From Amorphoplanes digitatis (GTDB taxonomy: Bacteria; Actinomycetota; Actinomycetes; Mycobacteriales; Micromonosporaceae): a stretch of DNA of 64,000 nucleotides. The DNA is taken from NCBI RefSeq assembly GCF_014205335.1, contig NZ_JACHNH010000001.1, positions 4,024,501 to 4,088,500 of the forward strand. Reading direction: 5' to 3'. The notes beneath the pieces were generated by a model that had not been told where the DNA came from, ran no database searches, and worked only from the letters and a program-made list of their open reading frames with translations. This document shows, piece by piece, positions 23,953-33,994 of this stretch (positions within the stretch are counted from its first letter, which is position 1; the number at the start of each line of letters is the position of its first letter). Both the position numbers and the translations under genes were made by a program.

Positions 23953-26081
23953 CCACCCCCACCCTGGAGAAGCCTCCGACCGAAGGAAAGGCTGCCGCGT
24001 CCGGTGACCGTCGCGTCGGTGGCGGGCTGCTCGATCCGGCCCAGCTGTGGCGTTCGCTGCCCGCCGCGGTTCGCAAGCTGGACCCGCGCACGCTGTGGCA
24101 CAACCCGGTCATGCTCCTCGTCGAGGTCGGCGCGGTGTTCACGACCGCCCTGGCGATCACCGACCCGAGCGTGCTCGCCTGGTCCATCACCGTCTGGCTG
24201 TGGCTCACCGTCGTCTTCGCGAACCTGGCCGAGGCCGTCGCCGAGGGCCGCGGCAAGGCACAGGCGGCGGCGCTACGTCAGTCGAAGCAGGACATGACGG
24301 CCCGCCGGCTCGTCGACGGCGTCGAGCGCCGCATCCCGGCACCCGAGCTCAAGCAGGGCGACATCGTCGTGGTCGAGGCCGGGGAGACCATCCCCGGTGA
24401 CGGCGACGTCATCGAGGGCATCGCCAGCGTCGACGAGTCGGCGATCACCGGCGAGTCCGCACCCGTCATCCGCGAGTCCGGCGGCGACCGCTCCGCGGTG
24501 ACCGGCGGCACGAAGGTCCTCTCCGACCGGATCGTCGTGCGGATCACCCAGCGACCGGGGGAGAGCTTCGTGGACCGGATGATCGCCCTGGTCGAGGGCG
24601 CGAACCGGCAGAAGACCCCGAACGAGATCGCGCTGAACATCCTGCTCGCGGCGCTCACGCTGATCTTCCTGCTGTCCGTGGTCACGCTGCAGCCCCTCGC
24701 CATCTTCTCCAAGGCGTTCCAGGCGGCGGCCCCGGACACCGCGGCGATCGATGCGCACGGCGTCACCGGCATCGTCATGGTGTCGCTCATCGTCTGCCTG
24801 ATCCCGACGACGATCGGTGCGCTGCTGTCCGCGATCGGCATCGCCGGCATGGACCGGCTCGTACAGCGCAACGTGCTCGCCATGAGCGGCCGCGCGGTCG
24901 AGGCGGCCGGCGACGTGAACACGCTGCTGCTCGACAAGACCGGCACCATCACCCTCGGCAACCGCCAGGCCGCCGAGTTCATCGCGGTGGACGGCGTCAC
25001 CGCCGCGACCCTCGCCGACGCGGCGCAGCTGTCCAGCCTCGCCGACGAGACCCCGGAGGGCCGCTCCGTGGTGGTCCTGGCCAAGACCGAGTTCGGCCTG
25101 CGCGAACGCGAACCCGGGCTGATGCCGCAGGCGACGTTCGTGCCGTTCACCGCGCAGACCCGGATGAGCGGCGTCGACCTCGGCGACCGGAAGATTCGCA
25201 AGGGGGCCGCCGCGGCGGTGATGAAATGGGTCCGGAGCAACGGCGGGCACCCCACCGAAGAGGTCGGCGAGATCGTCGACATGGTCAGCACCACCGGCGG
25301 CACGCCGCTGGTCGTCGCCGAACACGTCGCCGGGCGACCGGCCCGCGCGCTGGGGGTGATCCACCTCAAGGACGTGGTCAAGCCGGGCATGCGGGAGCGC
25401 TTCGACGAGATGCGCCGGATGGGCATCCGCACGGTGATGATCACCGGCGACAACCCGCGCACCGCCAAGGCGATCGCGGACGAGGCCGGCGTCGACGACT
25501 TCCTGGCCGAGGCCACCCCGGAGGACAAGCTCGCCTACATCCGCAAGGAGCAGGAGGGCGGGCGGCTGGTCGCGATGACCGGCGACGGCACCAACGACGC
25601 GCCCGCCCTCGCCCAGGCGGACGTCGGCGTCGCGATGAACACGGGCACGTCGGCCGCGAAGGAGGCCGGCAACATGGTCGACCTCGACTCGGACCCGACC
25701 AAGCTGATCGAGATCGTGGAGATCGGCAAGCAGCTGCTCATCACCCGCGGCGCGCTGACCACCTTCTCGATCACCAACGACATCGCCAAGTACTTCGCGA
25801 TCATCCCGGCCATGTTCGCCGGCGTGTATCCGGGCCTGGACACGCTCAACGTCATGCGGCTGCACTCGCCGGGCTCGGCGATCCTGTCCGCGGTCATCTT
25901 CAACGCCCTGGTCATCGTCGCGCTGATCCCGCTCGCCCTGCGCGGCGTGCGCTACACGCCATCGAGCGCCAGTTCGCTGCTGCGCCGCAACCTGCTCGTC
26001 TACGGCCTCGGCGGCGTCATCGCCCCGTTCCTCGGCATCAAGCTCATCGACCTGCTCATCCAGTTCATCCCCGGGATCTGA
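23949..26081 (+). CDS. kdpB: K+-transporting ATPase catalytic subunit KdpB
   Basis: The 710-aa P-type ATPase subunit has the TGES loop (ITGESAPV), the phosphorylation motif [12 protein letters not shown] with Asp329, and the hinge [12 protein letters not shown]. The ATG at 23949 is chosen by overlap with the kdpA stop; a longer frame upstream is shadow. It hydrolyses ATP to drive K+ uptake through KdpA. The N-terminal ~35 residues are longer and more polar than in E. coli. Confidence 0.98.
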   Translation: MTTPTLEKPPTEGKAAASGDRRVGGGLLDPAQLWRSLPAAVRKLDPRTLWHNPVMLLVEVGAVFTTALAITDPSVLAWSITVWLWLTVVFANLAEAVAEGRGKAQAAALRQSKQDMTARRLVDGVERRIPAPELKQGDIVVVEAGETIPGDGDVIEGIASVDESAITGESAPVIRESGGDRSAVTGGTKVLSDRIVVRITQRPGESFVDRMIALVEGANRQKTPNEIALNILLAALTLIFLLSVVTLQPLAIFSKAFQAAAPDTAAIDAHGVTGIVMVSLIVCLIPTTIGALLSAIGIAGMDRLVQRNVLAMSGRAVEAAGDVNTLLLDKTGTITLGNRQAAEFIAVDGVTAATLADAAQLSSLADETPEGRSVVVLAKTEFGLREREPGLMPQATFVPFTAQTRMSGVDLGDRKIRKGAAAAVMKWVRSNGGHPTEEVGEIVDMVSTTGGTPLVVAEHVAGRPARALGVIHLKDVVKPGMRERFDEMRRMGIRTVMITGDNPRTAKAIADEAGVDDFLAEATPEDKLAYIRKEQEGGRLVAMTGDGTNDAPALAQADVGVAMNTGTSAAKEAGNMVDLDSDPTKLIEIVEIGKQLLITRGALTTFSITNDIAKYFAIIPAMFAGVYPGLDTLNVMRLHSPGSAILSAVIFNALVIVALIPLALRGVRYTPSSASSLLRRNLLVYGLGGVIAPFLGIKLIDLLIQFIPGI

Positions 26082-26082
26082 C

Positions 26083-26946
26083 ATGCGACTTCCGTCCTGG
26101 CTCGCCCAGCACCTCGCCGCGCTGCGCGCCCTGCTCGTCTTCACCGCCCTGCTCGGCATCGCCTACCCCCTCGTCATGGTCGGGGTCGGCCGGATCCCCG
26201 GTCTGTCCGATCGCACCGACGGCTCGCTGGTCATGGTCGGGGAGACCACAGTGGGCAGCCGGCTGATCGGGCAGGCGTTCACCGACGCGGACGGCAACCC
26301 CGATCCGCGCTACTTCCAGAGCCGGCCGTCCGCGGCCGGCGACGGCTACGACCCCACCTCCACCTCCGCCAGCAACCTCGGCCCGGAGAGCATCGTCGAC
26401 ACCCTCGCCGACAACCCCGACGACGCGTCGCAGAGCCTGCTCACCCAGGTCTGCGCCCGCAGCGTCGCGATCGGCAAGCTCGAGGGCGTCGACGGCCGGC
26501 GGCCCTACTGCACCGCCGACGGCGTCGGCGCCGTCCTCGCGGTGTTCCGCCGCGACGGCCTCACCGGCCCGGTCACCCGGGTCGTCTCGGTCAACCAGAC
26601 CGGTACGCCGTTCGTCGCCACCTACGAGGGCGTCACCGTCGAACCCGCCAAGCCGGGGGAGGACTACCAGGCTCTCGGCGGCGTGATGACCCCGATCCGC
26701 GGCGACGCCCCCGCGAAGCCGGCAGTACCCGCCGACGCGGTCACCGCCAGCGCCAGCGGCCTCGACCCCGACATCAGCCCCGCGTACGCCGAACTGCAGG
26801 TGCCACGAATCGCCCGTGAACGCGGCCTCAGCCCGGAGAAGGTGCAGGCTTTGATCACGGACAACACCGACGACCGCGCGCTCGGTTTCCTCGGCGAACC
26901 CGGCGTCAACGTTCTGCGGCTCAACCTCGCCCTCGACGGCAAGTAA
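26083..26946 (+). CDS. kdpC: K+-transporting ATPase subunit KdpC (long form)
   Basis: The 287-aa protein has one N-terminal helix (about 15-35) and a periplasmic-type domain with YFQSRPSAAGDGYDPTSTSA and the C-terminal QVPRIARERGLS motif, typical of KdpC. E. coli KdpC is only 190 aa. The extra sequence is an insertion at about residues 120-220. It lies one base after kdpB and completes the pump. Confidence 0.96.
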   Translation: MRLPSWLAQHLAALRALLVFTALLGIAYPLVMVGVGRIPGLSDRTDGSLVMVGETTVGSRLIGQAFTDADGNPDPRYFQSRPSAAGDGYDPTSTSASNLGPESIVDTLADNPDDASQSLLTQVCARSVAIGKLEGVDGRRPYCTADGVGAVLAVFRRDGLTGPVTRVVSVNQTGTPFVATYEGVTVEPAKPGEDYQALGGVMTPIRGDAPAKPAVPADAVTASASGLDPDISPAYAELQVPRIARERGLSPEKVQALITDNTDDRALGFLGEPGVNVLRLNLALDGK

Positions 26947-26969
26947 CCGAAAGGGAGGGCGGTGCCGAG

Positions 26970-29453
26970 ATGGCACGCGGAGAACTACGCATCTACCTCG
27001 GCGCCGCCCCCGGCGTCGGCAAGACCTACACCATGCTCGAGGAGGCACACCGGCGCGCCGAGCGCGGCACCGATGTGGTCGTCGCGTTCGTCGAGACCCA
27101 CGGCCGCAAACACACCCAGGCCATGCTCGCCGACCTCGAGGTGCTGCCCCGCGCGACGCTGACCTACCGTGGTGCCGAATTCACCGAGATGGACCTCGAC
27201 GCCGTCCTGGCCCGCCGGCCCGAGGTCGCCGTCGTCGACGAGCTCGCACACACCAACGTGCCCGGCTCCCGGCATCCCAAGCGCTGGCAGGACGTTCAGG
27301 ACCTGCTGGACGCCGGCATCGACGTGCTGACCACGGTCAACGTGCAGCACCTCGAATCGCTCAACGACGTCGTCGCGCAGATCACCGGCGTCGAGCAGCG
27401 CGAGACCGTGCCCGACGCCGTGGTCCGCGCCGCCGAACAGGTCGAGCTCATCGACATGACCCCCGAGGCCCTGCGCCGGCGGATGGCACACGGCAACATC
27501 TACAAACCTGAGAAGATCGACGCCGCCCTCGGCAACTACTTCCGCACCGGCAACCTCACCGCCCTGCGCGAACTGGCCCTGCTGTGGCTGGCCGACAAGG
27601 TCGACGACCAGCTCGACAAGTACCGCGCCGACCATCGGATCAACGTCACCTGGGAGACCCGGGAACGTGTCGTCGTGGCGCTCACCGGCGGCCCCGAGGG
27701 CGACACCCTGATCCGGCGCGCCGCCCGGATCGCGGACCGGACCAAGGGCGCCGACCTGATGGCCGTACACGTGTCCCGTAACGACGGCCTGGCCGGCGCC
27801 GACCCGGCGACGCTGGCCCGGCATCGGGTCCTGGTGGAAAGCCTGGGCGGCACCTACCACCAGGTGATCGGCGCTGACGTGCCCCGGGCCCTGCTGGAAT
27901 TCGCCCGCGCGGTCAACGCCACCCAGATCGTCCTGGGAGCCTCCAGCCGCGGCCGGCTCGCCCAGCTCTTCACCGCCGGGGTCGGAGTCACCACCACCGC
28001 GCTCTCCGGATCCATCGACGTCCACCTGGTGACCCACGAACGCGCGGGGCAGGGGCGACGCGCCCGGCGTGCGCCCGCGGCGCTGTCCCGTAGCAGGCGC
28101 ATCGCCGGCTTTCTGACGGTGCTGCTCGGCCTGCCCGCGCTCACCTGGCTGCTGCATCTCGGCGCCGGGCTCTCGCTGACCAACGACATCCTGATCTTCC
28201 TCGCCGCCGTCGTCGGCGTCGCCCTCGTCGGCGGGCTGTGGCCGGCCCTGCTCGCCGCCGTGGCCGGCTCGCTGCTGCTGAACTACTACTTCACCCCGCC
28301 GGTCGGCCGGTTCACCATCGCCGAGGGCGAGAACCTGCTCGCCCTCGCCATCTTCGTGACGATCGCGATCGCCGTCAGCTGGGTCGTCGACACCGCCGCC
28401 CGCACGACCCGCCAGGCCGCACAGGCCGGCGCCGAAGCACAAACCCTGGCGACCGTTGCCGGCGGCGTCCTGCGCGGCGAGCGGCCCCTGATGGCGCTGC
28501 TGGAGCGACTCCGCGAGACATTCACCCTCGACTCGGTGACGTTGCTGGACGACGGTGCCGTCGTCGCGGAGGTAGGTCATCCGATCTGCACCCGGCCGGC
28601 CGACGCGGACGCCGAGGTCACCGGCGACGGCAACCTGGTCATTCTGCTCAAGGGCCGTGCCCTGCAGGCCAGCGATCGACGCATCGTCGAGGCGTTCGCC
28701 GCCCAGGCCACCGTGGCGCTACGGCAGGAGAGGCTGACCGCGGAGGCCGCCACCGCGAAACCGCTCGCCGAAGCCGACCGCATGCGAACCGCGCTGCTGG
28801 CGGCCGTCAGCCACGACCTGCGCACCCCGCTCGCCTCCGCCAAGGCCGCGGTCGCCAGCCTGCGAAGCACCGACGTCCACTTCGACGACGACGACCGCGC
28901 CGAGCTGCTCGCCACCGCCGACGAATCGATCGACCGGCTGGTCCGCCTGGTCACCAACCTGCTCGACATGAGCCGCCTGCAGGCAGGCGCCCTGGGCATC
29001 GCACCCATCGACGTGGGCGCCGAGGAGATCGTGCCGAGAGCGCTCGACGACCTCGGTCCGGCCGGCCGGACCGTGCGGCTGCACATCCCCGAGGACCTGC
29101 CATACCTACACGCCGACCCCGGCCTGCTGGAACGCATCGTCGTCAACCTGTCCGCCAACGCCCTGCGCCACAGCCCGCACGACCGGCCGCCGGTCATCAC
29201 CGCGAGTTCGCTGGGCCCCGCCGTCGAGATCCGCGTCATCGACCACGGCCCCGGAATCCCCGAAGACCGCTGGGGCGACGTCTTCCTGCCCTTCCAACGC
29301 CTCGGGGACCGCGACAACCACACCGGTGTCGGCCTCGGCCTCGCCCTGTCCCGCGGTCTCACCGAGGCGATGGGTGGCACGCTGACCCCCGAAGAAACCC
29401 CCGGAGGCGGCCTCACCATGATCATTTCGTTGCCGACGGCGGCCGGTCGATGA
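26970..29453 (+). CDS. kdpD: sensor histidine kinase KdpD
   Basis: The 827-aa kinase has the N-terminal KdpD domain with a Walker A motif (GAAPGVGKTYTML), a UspA-like domain (about 230-360), four DUF4118 membrane helices (about 385-485), a GAF-like region, and HisKA with SHDLRTPLAS (His615) plus HATPase_c with the G-box GVGLGLALSRGL. It senses K+ limitation or osmotic and turgor state and phosphorylates KdpE. It overlaps kdpE by ATGA. All catalytic boxes are intact. Confidence 0.97.
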   Translation: MARGELRIYLGAAPGVGKTYTMLEEAHRRAERGTDVVVAFVETHGRKHTQAMLADLEVLPRATLTYRGAEFTEMDLDAVLARRPEVAVVDELAHTNVPGSRHPKRWQDVQDLLDAGIDVLTTVNVQHLESLNDVVAQITGVEQRETVPDAVVRAAEQVELIDMTPEALRRRMAHGNIYKPEKIDAALGNYFRTGNLTALRELALLWLADKVDDQLDKYRADHRINVTWETRERVVVALTGGPEGDTLIRRAARIADRTKGADLMAVHVSRNDGLAGADPATLARHRVLVESLGGTYHQVIGADVPRALLEFARAVNATQIVLGASSRGRLAQLFTAGVGVTTTALSGSIDVHLVTHERAGQGRRARRAPAALSRSRRIAGFLTVLLGLPALTWLLHLGAGLSLTNDILIFLAAVVGVALVGGLWPALLAAVAGSLLLNYYFTPPVGRFTIAEGENLLALAIFVTIAIAVSWVVDTAARTTRQAAQAGAEAQTLATVAGGVLRGERPLMALLERLRETFTLDSVTLLDDGAVVAEVGHPICTRPADADAEVTGDGNLVILLKGRALQASDRRIVEAFAAQATVALRQERLTAEAATAKPLAEADRMRTALLAAVSHDLRTPLASAKAAVASLRSTDVHFDDDDRAELLATADESIDRLVRLVTNLLDMSRLQAGALGIAPIDVGAEEIVPRALDDLGPAGRTVRLHIPEDLPYLHADPGLLERIVVNLSANALRHSPHDRPPVITASSLGPAVEIRVIDHGPGIPEDRWGDVFLPFQRLGDRDNHTGVGLGLALSRGLTEAMGGTLTPEETPGGGLTMIISLPTAAGR

Positions 29454-30127
29454 CCCGCATCCTCGTCGTCGACGACGAGTCTCAGATCGTCCGCGCGCTG
29501 AGCATCAACCTGCGCGCCCGCCAGTACGACGTCGACACCGCCCCCGACGGCACCTCCGCCCTGCGCGCCGCCACCCGCAACAACCCCGACCTCGTCGTCC
29601 TCGACCTCGGCCTGCCCGACATGGACGGCACCGACGTCATCCGGGGCCTGCGCGGCTGGACCGCGATCCCCATCATCGTGCTCTCCGGCCGCGCCGGCAG
29701 CCACGACAAGGTCGACGCACTGGACGCCGGCGCCGACGACTACGTCACCAAGCCGTTCGGCATCGACGAACTCCTCGCCCGCATCCGTGCGGTCACCCGC
29801 CGCGCCCAACCGGTCGGCGATACGCCGCCCACCGTCACCATCGGAGAGCACACCATCGACCTCGGTGCCCGCAGCATCACCGGCGGCGAGGCCGACGTGC
29901 GACTGACCCCCACCGAATGGCAACTACTGGAACATCTGCTGCGCCACCCCGGAAAGCTGATCAGTCAGCGCGCGCTGCTGCGCGACGTGTGGGGCCCACG
30001 GCACCTCACCGAAAGCAACTACCTGCGGCAATACATGGCCCGGCTGCGCCGCAAACTCGAAGCCGATCCCGCCCACCCCCGCCACCTGCTCACCGAACCG
30101 GGCATGGGATACCGCTTCCGGCCCTGA
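29450..30127 (+). CDS. kdpE: response regulator KdpE (OmpR family)
   Basis: The 225-aa regulator has a receiver domain with phospho-acceptor Asp52 (VVLDLGLPD) and conserved Lys (TKPF). Its winged-helix domain reads LTPTEWQLLEHLLRHPGKLI, ending GMGYRFRP. OmpR-family regulators bind direct repeats spaced 10-11 bp, and such repeats crowd the promoters of this potassium island. Its start overlaps the kdpD stop. It is the prime candidate for binding those repeats. Confidence 0.97.
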   Translation: MTRILVVDDESQIVRALSINLRARQYDVDTAPDGTSALRAATRNNPDLVVLDLGLPDMDGTDVIRGLRGWTAIPIIVLSGRAGSHDKVDALDAGADDYVTKPFGIDELLARIRAVTRRAQPVGDTPPTVTIGEHTIDLGARSITGGEADVRLTPTEWQLLEHLLRHPGKLISQRALLRDVWGPRHLTESNYLRQYMARLRRKLEADPAHPRHLLTEPGMGYRFRP

Positions 30128-30450
30128 TCGAACCCGGGTGGTCGTTAGGGTCCAGGAGGCCGGCGGCACATCCTGGCGGTCTGGTTCGCCGAAGAGTACG
30201 AACCCGGTCATGACGCCGCTTTCCCCGGGCGGGCCCGAGCGGCGGAGCGGTCACACGCCGTGGCGTCCGCCCCGCCCGGCGCAAACGCGACAAACCGCAA
30301 CTAGCCGCCCCGGCACTTCCTCAGACTCGGTCTGCGAGTAGGTCCCGTCGCATCGACAGTTGGAAATATTTACGTAATAATGTTTACAGAGACGTCTCAT
30401 ATCGCCCCTCGCAGTAGATCGGACCAACTCCGAACGAGAGGACGTTCTCC
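30128..30450. other. 323-bp intergenic region with AT-rich promoter
   Basis: No gene is evident. An unusually AT-rich patch at about 30360-30400 includes the palindrome TTACGTAA and a TAATAAT element. It lies 50-90 bp before the GH16 start and is the likely promoter and operator of that gene. No kdpE terminator hairpin was found. Confidence 0.5.
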
Positions 30451-31809
30451 GTGACAATGAATGCAGGTTTCGCGGACCGGGCGCTGTCACGCAGCCTCCG
30501 GCGCCTCATGGTCATCCTCACCGCGGCCGTCACCGCGCTCGTCGGCAGCGTGGTCGTCCAGCAGCAGCCCGCGCACGCCGCGTGGAACCTCGTGTGGGCC
30601 GACGAGTTCAACGGGTCCGGCGCGCCCAGCAGTGCCAACTGGAACTACAACGTCGGCAACGGCCTCAACCCCGGCCTCAATGCCTTCGACGGCTGGGGCA
30701 ACGGCGAGTGGGAGTGGTACCGGCCCGAGAACTGCTCGCAGTCCGGCGGCAACCTCGTGATGCGCGCCAACTGGCTCACGACGCCCATCACGGTCAACGG
30801 CCGTAACTTCTACCAGACGTCGTGTCGCATGACGACGGACACGAAGAGGTCCTTCCAGTACGGCCGCATCGAGGCGCGCATGGCGCTCCCGACCGCCACC
30901 GGCTCGTGGCCGGCTTTCTGGATGCTCGGTGACTCGTGCGACGAGACGTCCACGGGCGCCTACAACCCGGCGCAGACCTACTACGACCGCCTGCCCACCA
31001 ACTGGGCCAGTTGCGGCGAGGTCGACATCATGGAACACGCGAACGCGAACGCGACCGTGACGAACAACATCTTCTGGGATCTCCGGACCGGAGTGTTCCC
31101 GTGGACGGCGGGTCAGAACGCCAACTACGTGGCGAACCCCGCCGTCAACAACGCCGCGGCCTTCCACATCTATGCGATCGAGTGGACGGCCGCGCAGATC
31201 CGCTGGTACGTCGACGGTGTGCAGACGCACGTGATCGACACGACACCGGCGACGTTGGAGGAGTTCCGCAAGCCGTTCCACCTCATCTTCAACCTGGCGC
31301 TGGGCGGCACGTACCCCGGACAGAACCCCGTGCAGGGCCAGTTCCCGCTCACCGCGTCGATCGACTACGTGCGCTACTACCAGGACGGCGGGGGCACGAC
31401 GCCGCCTCCCACGGGCGGGCCCGCGACGCAGATCAACGGGCCGGGCGGCAAGTGCGTGGACGTGGCCGGAAACGATACGGGCGGCAACGGCGCGGCCGTG
31501 CAGCTGTGGACATGCCAGGGGCCTTCTCTGTCGAAGGACCAGCAGTGGAGCTGGGACGGCCAGACCCTGCGGACGTTGGGCCGGTGCCTCGACGTCACCG
31601 GCGCGGGTACGGCCAACGGCACGAAGGTGCAGCTCTGGGACTGCAACGGCAGCGGCGCACAGAACTGGGTCCAGGAAGGTAACCGGTTGCGCAACCCGAA
31701 CTCCAGCAGGTGCCTGGACTCGCCGTCAGGCTCGACAGCGGACGGCGCCCGACTCCAGATCTGGGACTGCAACGGATCGGCCGCGCAGTCCTTCGTGAAG
31801 GCCGCGTGA
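30451..31809 (+). CDS. secreted GH16 beta-glucanase with ricin-type (CBM13) domain
   Basis: The 452-aa protein begins with a Sec signal peptide (cleavage near PAHA-AW, ~residue 43). A GH16 jelly-roll domain (about 44-312) follows, with the catalytic motif GEVDIMEHAN (E190 nucleophile, D192, E195 acid/base) of laminarinase-type beta-1,3-glucanases. After a short Pro/Thr/Gly linker, a ricin-B lectin domain (about 325-452) has repeats VQLWTCQG, VQLWDCNG and LQIWDCNG. It would degrade fungal or plant beta-1,3-glucan outside the cell. The GTG follows GAGAGGA. A terminator hairpin follows the stop. Exact substrate (1,3 versus 1,3-1,4) is not certain. Confidence 0.92.
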   Translation: MTMNAGFADRALSRSLRRLMVILTAAVTALVGSVVVQQQPAHAAWNLVWADEFNGSGAPSSANWNYNVGNGLNPGLNAFDGWGNGEWEWYRPENCSQSGGNLVMRANWLTTPITVNGRNFYQTSCRMTTDTKRSFQYGRIEARMALPTATGSWPAFWMLGDSCDETSTGAYNPAQTYYDRLPTNWASCGEVDIMEHANANATVTNNIFWDLRTGVFPWTAGQNANYVANPAVNNAAAFHIYAIEWTAAQIRWYVDGVQTHVIDTTPATLEEFRKPFHLIFNLALGGTYPGQNPVQGQFPLTASIDYVRYYQDGGGTTPPPTGGPATQINGPGGKCVDVAGNDTGGNGAAVQLWTCQGPSLSKDQQWSWDGQTLRTLGRCLDVTGAGTANGTKVQLWDCNGSGAQNWVQEGNRLRNPNSSRCLDSPSGSTADGARLQIWDCNGSAAQSFVKAA

Positions 31810-31838
31810 CGGCCGGCCGAGCGGCACGCTGACGGTCA

Positions 31839-31870
31839 GGGCGCGGGAGCGGACAAGCTCCCGCGCCCTT
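31839..31870 (+). terminator. hairpin terminator after the GH16 gene
   Basis: A perfect 12-bp stem (GGGCGCGGGAGC and complement) with a 6-base loop, followed by TTT, lies 30 bp after the stop. Confidence 0.85.
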
Positions 31871-31943
31871 TCCGCGCTATTCATCGCTGAGATCACCCTC
31901 AATGTCTGATGATTGACACCTATCAATACAGGCTGGATTATTT

Positions 31944-31959
31944 GTGAAAGCGCTCTCTC
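31944..31959. promoter_or_regulatory. LacI-family type operator (GAAAGCGCTCTC)
   Basis: The near-palindrome centred on AGCGCT (31949-31954) has the CG-centred layout of LacI/GalR operators common before actinomycete glycan-degradation genes. It is about 55 bp upstream of the DUF1996 gene start. Confidence 0.45.
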
Positions 31960-32012
31960 GATTGTTAAGAGGGCGTGGTCGTTCGGTCTTCCCCGGCCCG
32001 AAGGAGTCCCCC

Positions 32013-32885
32013 ATGAACCGCACGAATCCCCAGTCCAGTTGGCCGAGACGTCTGCTTTCGCTGCTAGGAACCGCGGTGTTAGCCCTCACGGCCGGCATCC
32101 TCGTCGCACCCACCCAGGCGCAGGCGATCGTCCGCGTGTCGGAGTTCCTCGCCGACTGCCCATTCAGCCACCGCCTCCCCGACGACCCCATCGTGTTCCC
32201 CGGCCTGCCCGGTGCGTCGCACATGCACAGCTTCTTCGGTGCCACGTCGACGAACGCGCACACCAACCTCAACTCCCTGCAAAACGGCAGAAGCAATTGC
32301 AACCCGAGCGTCGACCTGTCGTCGTACTGGGTGCCCACGCTCTACAACGCCGCCAACCAGCCGGTCGAACCGAACATCGTGACGTTCTACTACCTCGGTG
32401 AGGGCATCGCGAACCCCGGGGCGATCCAGTCCATGCCGCTCGGCATGCGGATCGTCGCCGGCAACGCGAGGGCCACCGCACCGGACGCGACCACCATCTC
32501 CCGGTGGTCCTGCCTGCATGGACCGAGCAACCTGGTCGGCAAAGACTTCGTCAGCTGCCCGGCCGGCACCCAACTGGAGTCGTACCTGGACTTCCCGCAG
32601 TGCTGGAACGGGCGTGACCTGGACTCCGCCGACCACAAGAGCCACATGGCGTACCCGGTGAACAACGGTTGCCCGTCGTCGCACCCGGTCCCGGTGCCGA
32701 AGCTCCGCCAGGTGCTGCGGTACCCGATCACCGGCAACCCCGCCGCCATCCGGCTGTCCTCCGGCCGTGGCTTCACGATGCACGGCGACTTCTTCAACGC
32801 GTGGCCGGTGGCCGAGATGGATCGGCGCGTCCGTGACTGCATCCGTCCGGTCATCAAGTGCGGTGCCGACGGCCGCCCCAGCTAA
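32013..32885 (+). CDS. secreted DUF1996 protein
   Basis: The 290-aa protein has a Sec signal peptide (basic start, hydrophobic core, cut near AQA-IV). It then shows the DUF1996 pattern: DPIVFPGLPGASHMHSFFG, SYWVPTLY, SCPAGTQL, FPQCWNGRDLDS and SHMAYP. The conserved His residues and Cys pairs suggest an extracellular enzyme or binding protein, but the family's biochemical role is unknown to me. DUF1996 proteins occur in fungi and actinomycetes, often with carbohydrate-binding modules; none is attached here. The ATG follows AAGGAG. It shares a glycan-type context with the GH16 gene. Confidence 0.85.
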   Translation: MNRTNPQSSWPRRLLSLLGTAVLALTAGILVAPTQAQAIVRVSEFLADCPFSHRLPDDPIVFPGLPGASHMHSFFGATSTNAHTNLNSLQNGRSNCNPSVDLSSYWVPTLYNAANQPVEPNIVTFYYLGEGIANPGAIQSMPLGMRIVAGNARATAPDATTISRWSCLHGPSNLVGKDFVSCPAGTQLESYLDFPQCWNGRDLDSADHKSHMAYPVNNGCPSSHPVPVPKLRQVLRYPITGNPAAIRLSSGRGFTMHGDFFNAWPVAEMDRRVRDCIRPVIKCGADGRPS

Positions 32886-32907
32886 CCGCGCACTGACCAG
32901 CAAGAAC

Positions 32908-32938
32908 GGCGGGCGGAACCACTGAAGTTCCGCCCGCC
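32908..32938 (+). terminator. hairpin terminator after the DUF1996 gene
   Basis: A perfect 12-bp stem (GGCGGGCGGAAC and complement) with a 7-base loop starts 22 bp after the stop codon. Confidence 0.85.
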
Positions 32939-33025
32939 CCTACGCCCGGACGAGTGTGGCATGCAGCCCCGACCAGGTCACCGGCAACGCGTTTCGGCAC
33001 CAGATTGGGTCCCCGGCGCACGCGT

Positions 33026-33857
33026 TCAGTGGGGAAAGGCCCGCGGGATGCGGGTGGTGGGGATCTCGTTGCGGAATGCCTCGATGCGGCTGGTCACCTG
33101 TCGCCTGCCGTAGGTGTTGTCGATGCGGTCGAGATACAGGCAGCGGGCGGCGAGTTTGTCGAGGTCGACGGTGAAGTAGATGGCCATCAGCGGGTTGACG
33201 AACAGGGTGCTGCCACGGGTGCGCCGGGCGAACTGGACGTCCCCGAACGCGCCGCTGGTGGCCGCGGCGATCTGGCCGTGGACGATGCTCGGCCGTTGCG
33301 GCGTTGCGGCGTTGCGGCGTGGCGGCGTGCGCGTCGGCGACGGCGTCGCGGTAGAGCCTCGCTTCCCGGCTCGTTCCGGGAATCGAGAGCGCGCCGAGGT
33401 AGCCGCCGTCGCGGTCGAGCGCGGCGAGGTTCTCCAGCACCTGCACGTGGTTGACGCCGTCGTTGGCGTCGATGCCGAAGCCGAGCGAGCTCACCAGCTT
33501 GATCGGCAGGTCGAGGCCGGCCACCGCGGCGAGGCTGGTGATGTCCTCCACCGGTGTGCCGAGCGCGTTCTCGTCACCGCGCAGCAGGATGTCGGTGCCG
33601 CCGTCGACCAGCACCACCGCGTCGACATCCAGCTCGTCGACCAGATACCGGTAGGCCTCCCGCAGCGTCTGCACGCCCAGCGGAGGAAAGGCGTACACGG
33701 TGGAGGGCAGATCGTGGGCGGCCAGCCACCGGGCGAGTGTGCCCTCCGGGAAGTACCAGTCCGAGCTGGCCGAGTCCGGCGTCACCGCCACCACGTGCTC
33801 CGCCACCCACGACTGCCGGTCGATCAGTCCGAGCTCGGAGAACGACAGGCTGGTCAA
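33026..33857 (-). pseudogene. DUF1152-family gene, 5' truncated and frameshifted at an 8-bp repeat
   Basis: The first frame reads VVLVDGGTDILLRGDENALG, SLGFGIDANDGVNHVQVLEN and SREARLYRDAVADAHAATPQ, typical of DUF1152. It breaks at four 8-bp units (GTTGCGGC x3 + GTGGCGGC, 33295-33326). The family C-terminus then continues in another frame: PSIVHGQIAAATSGAFGDVQ, NPLMAIYF and IPRAFPH, with the stop at 33026. The N-terminal ~50 residues with the glycine-rich start are missing. Gain or loss of one 8-bp unit would shift the frame, so slippage is the likely cause. Confidence 0.8.
33295..33326. repeat. tandem 8-bp repeat, four units
   Basis: Three perfect GTTGCGGC units are followed by GTGGCGGC, inside the DUF1152 gene at the point where the reading frame shifts. 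Confidence 0.9.
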
Positions 33858-33994
33858 TGATCAACCATCGCCGCAACCACCGGACGACCGACGAGCCTCG
33901 CCGAAAGCAAATACCTGCGCTCGTGCTGCTCGTAGCGAGGGCTACGGAACGTCGCCTGTTTGGGGAGCGGGTCTGACGGTCCCTGAGGTCGGGC

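Noticed and set aside
24273-26159. Minus-strand 628-codon open frame opposite kdpB
   Set aside because: Antisense to a conserved P-type ATPase with all motifs; composition (Asp/Arg/Val repeats) is that of a complementary-strand shadow.
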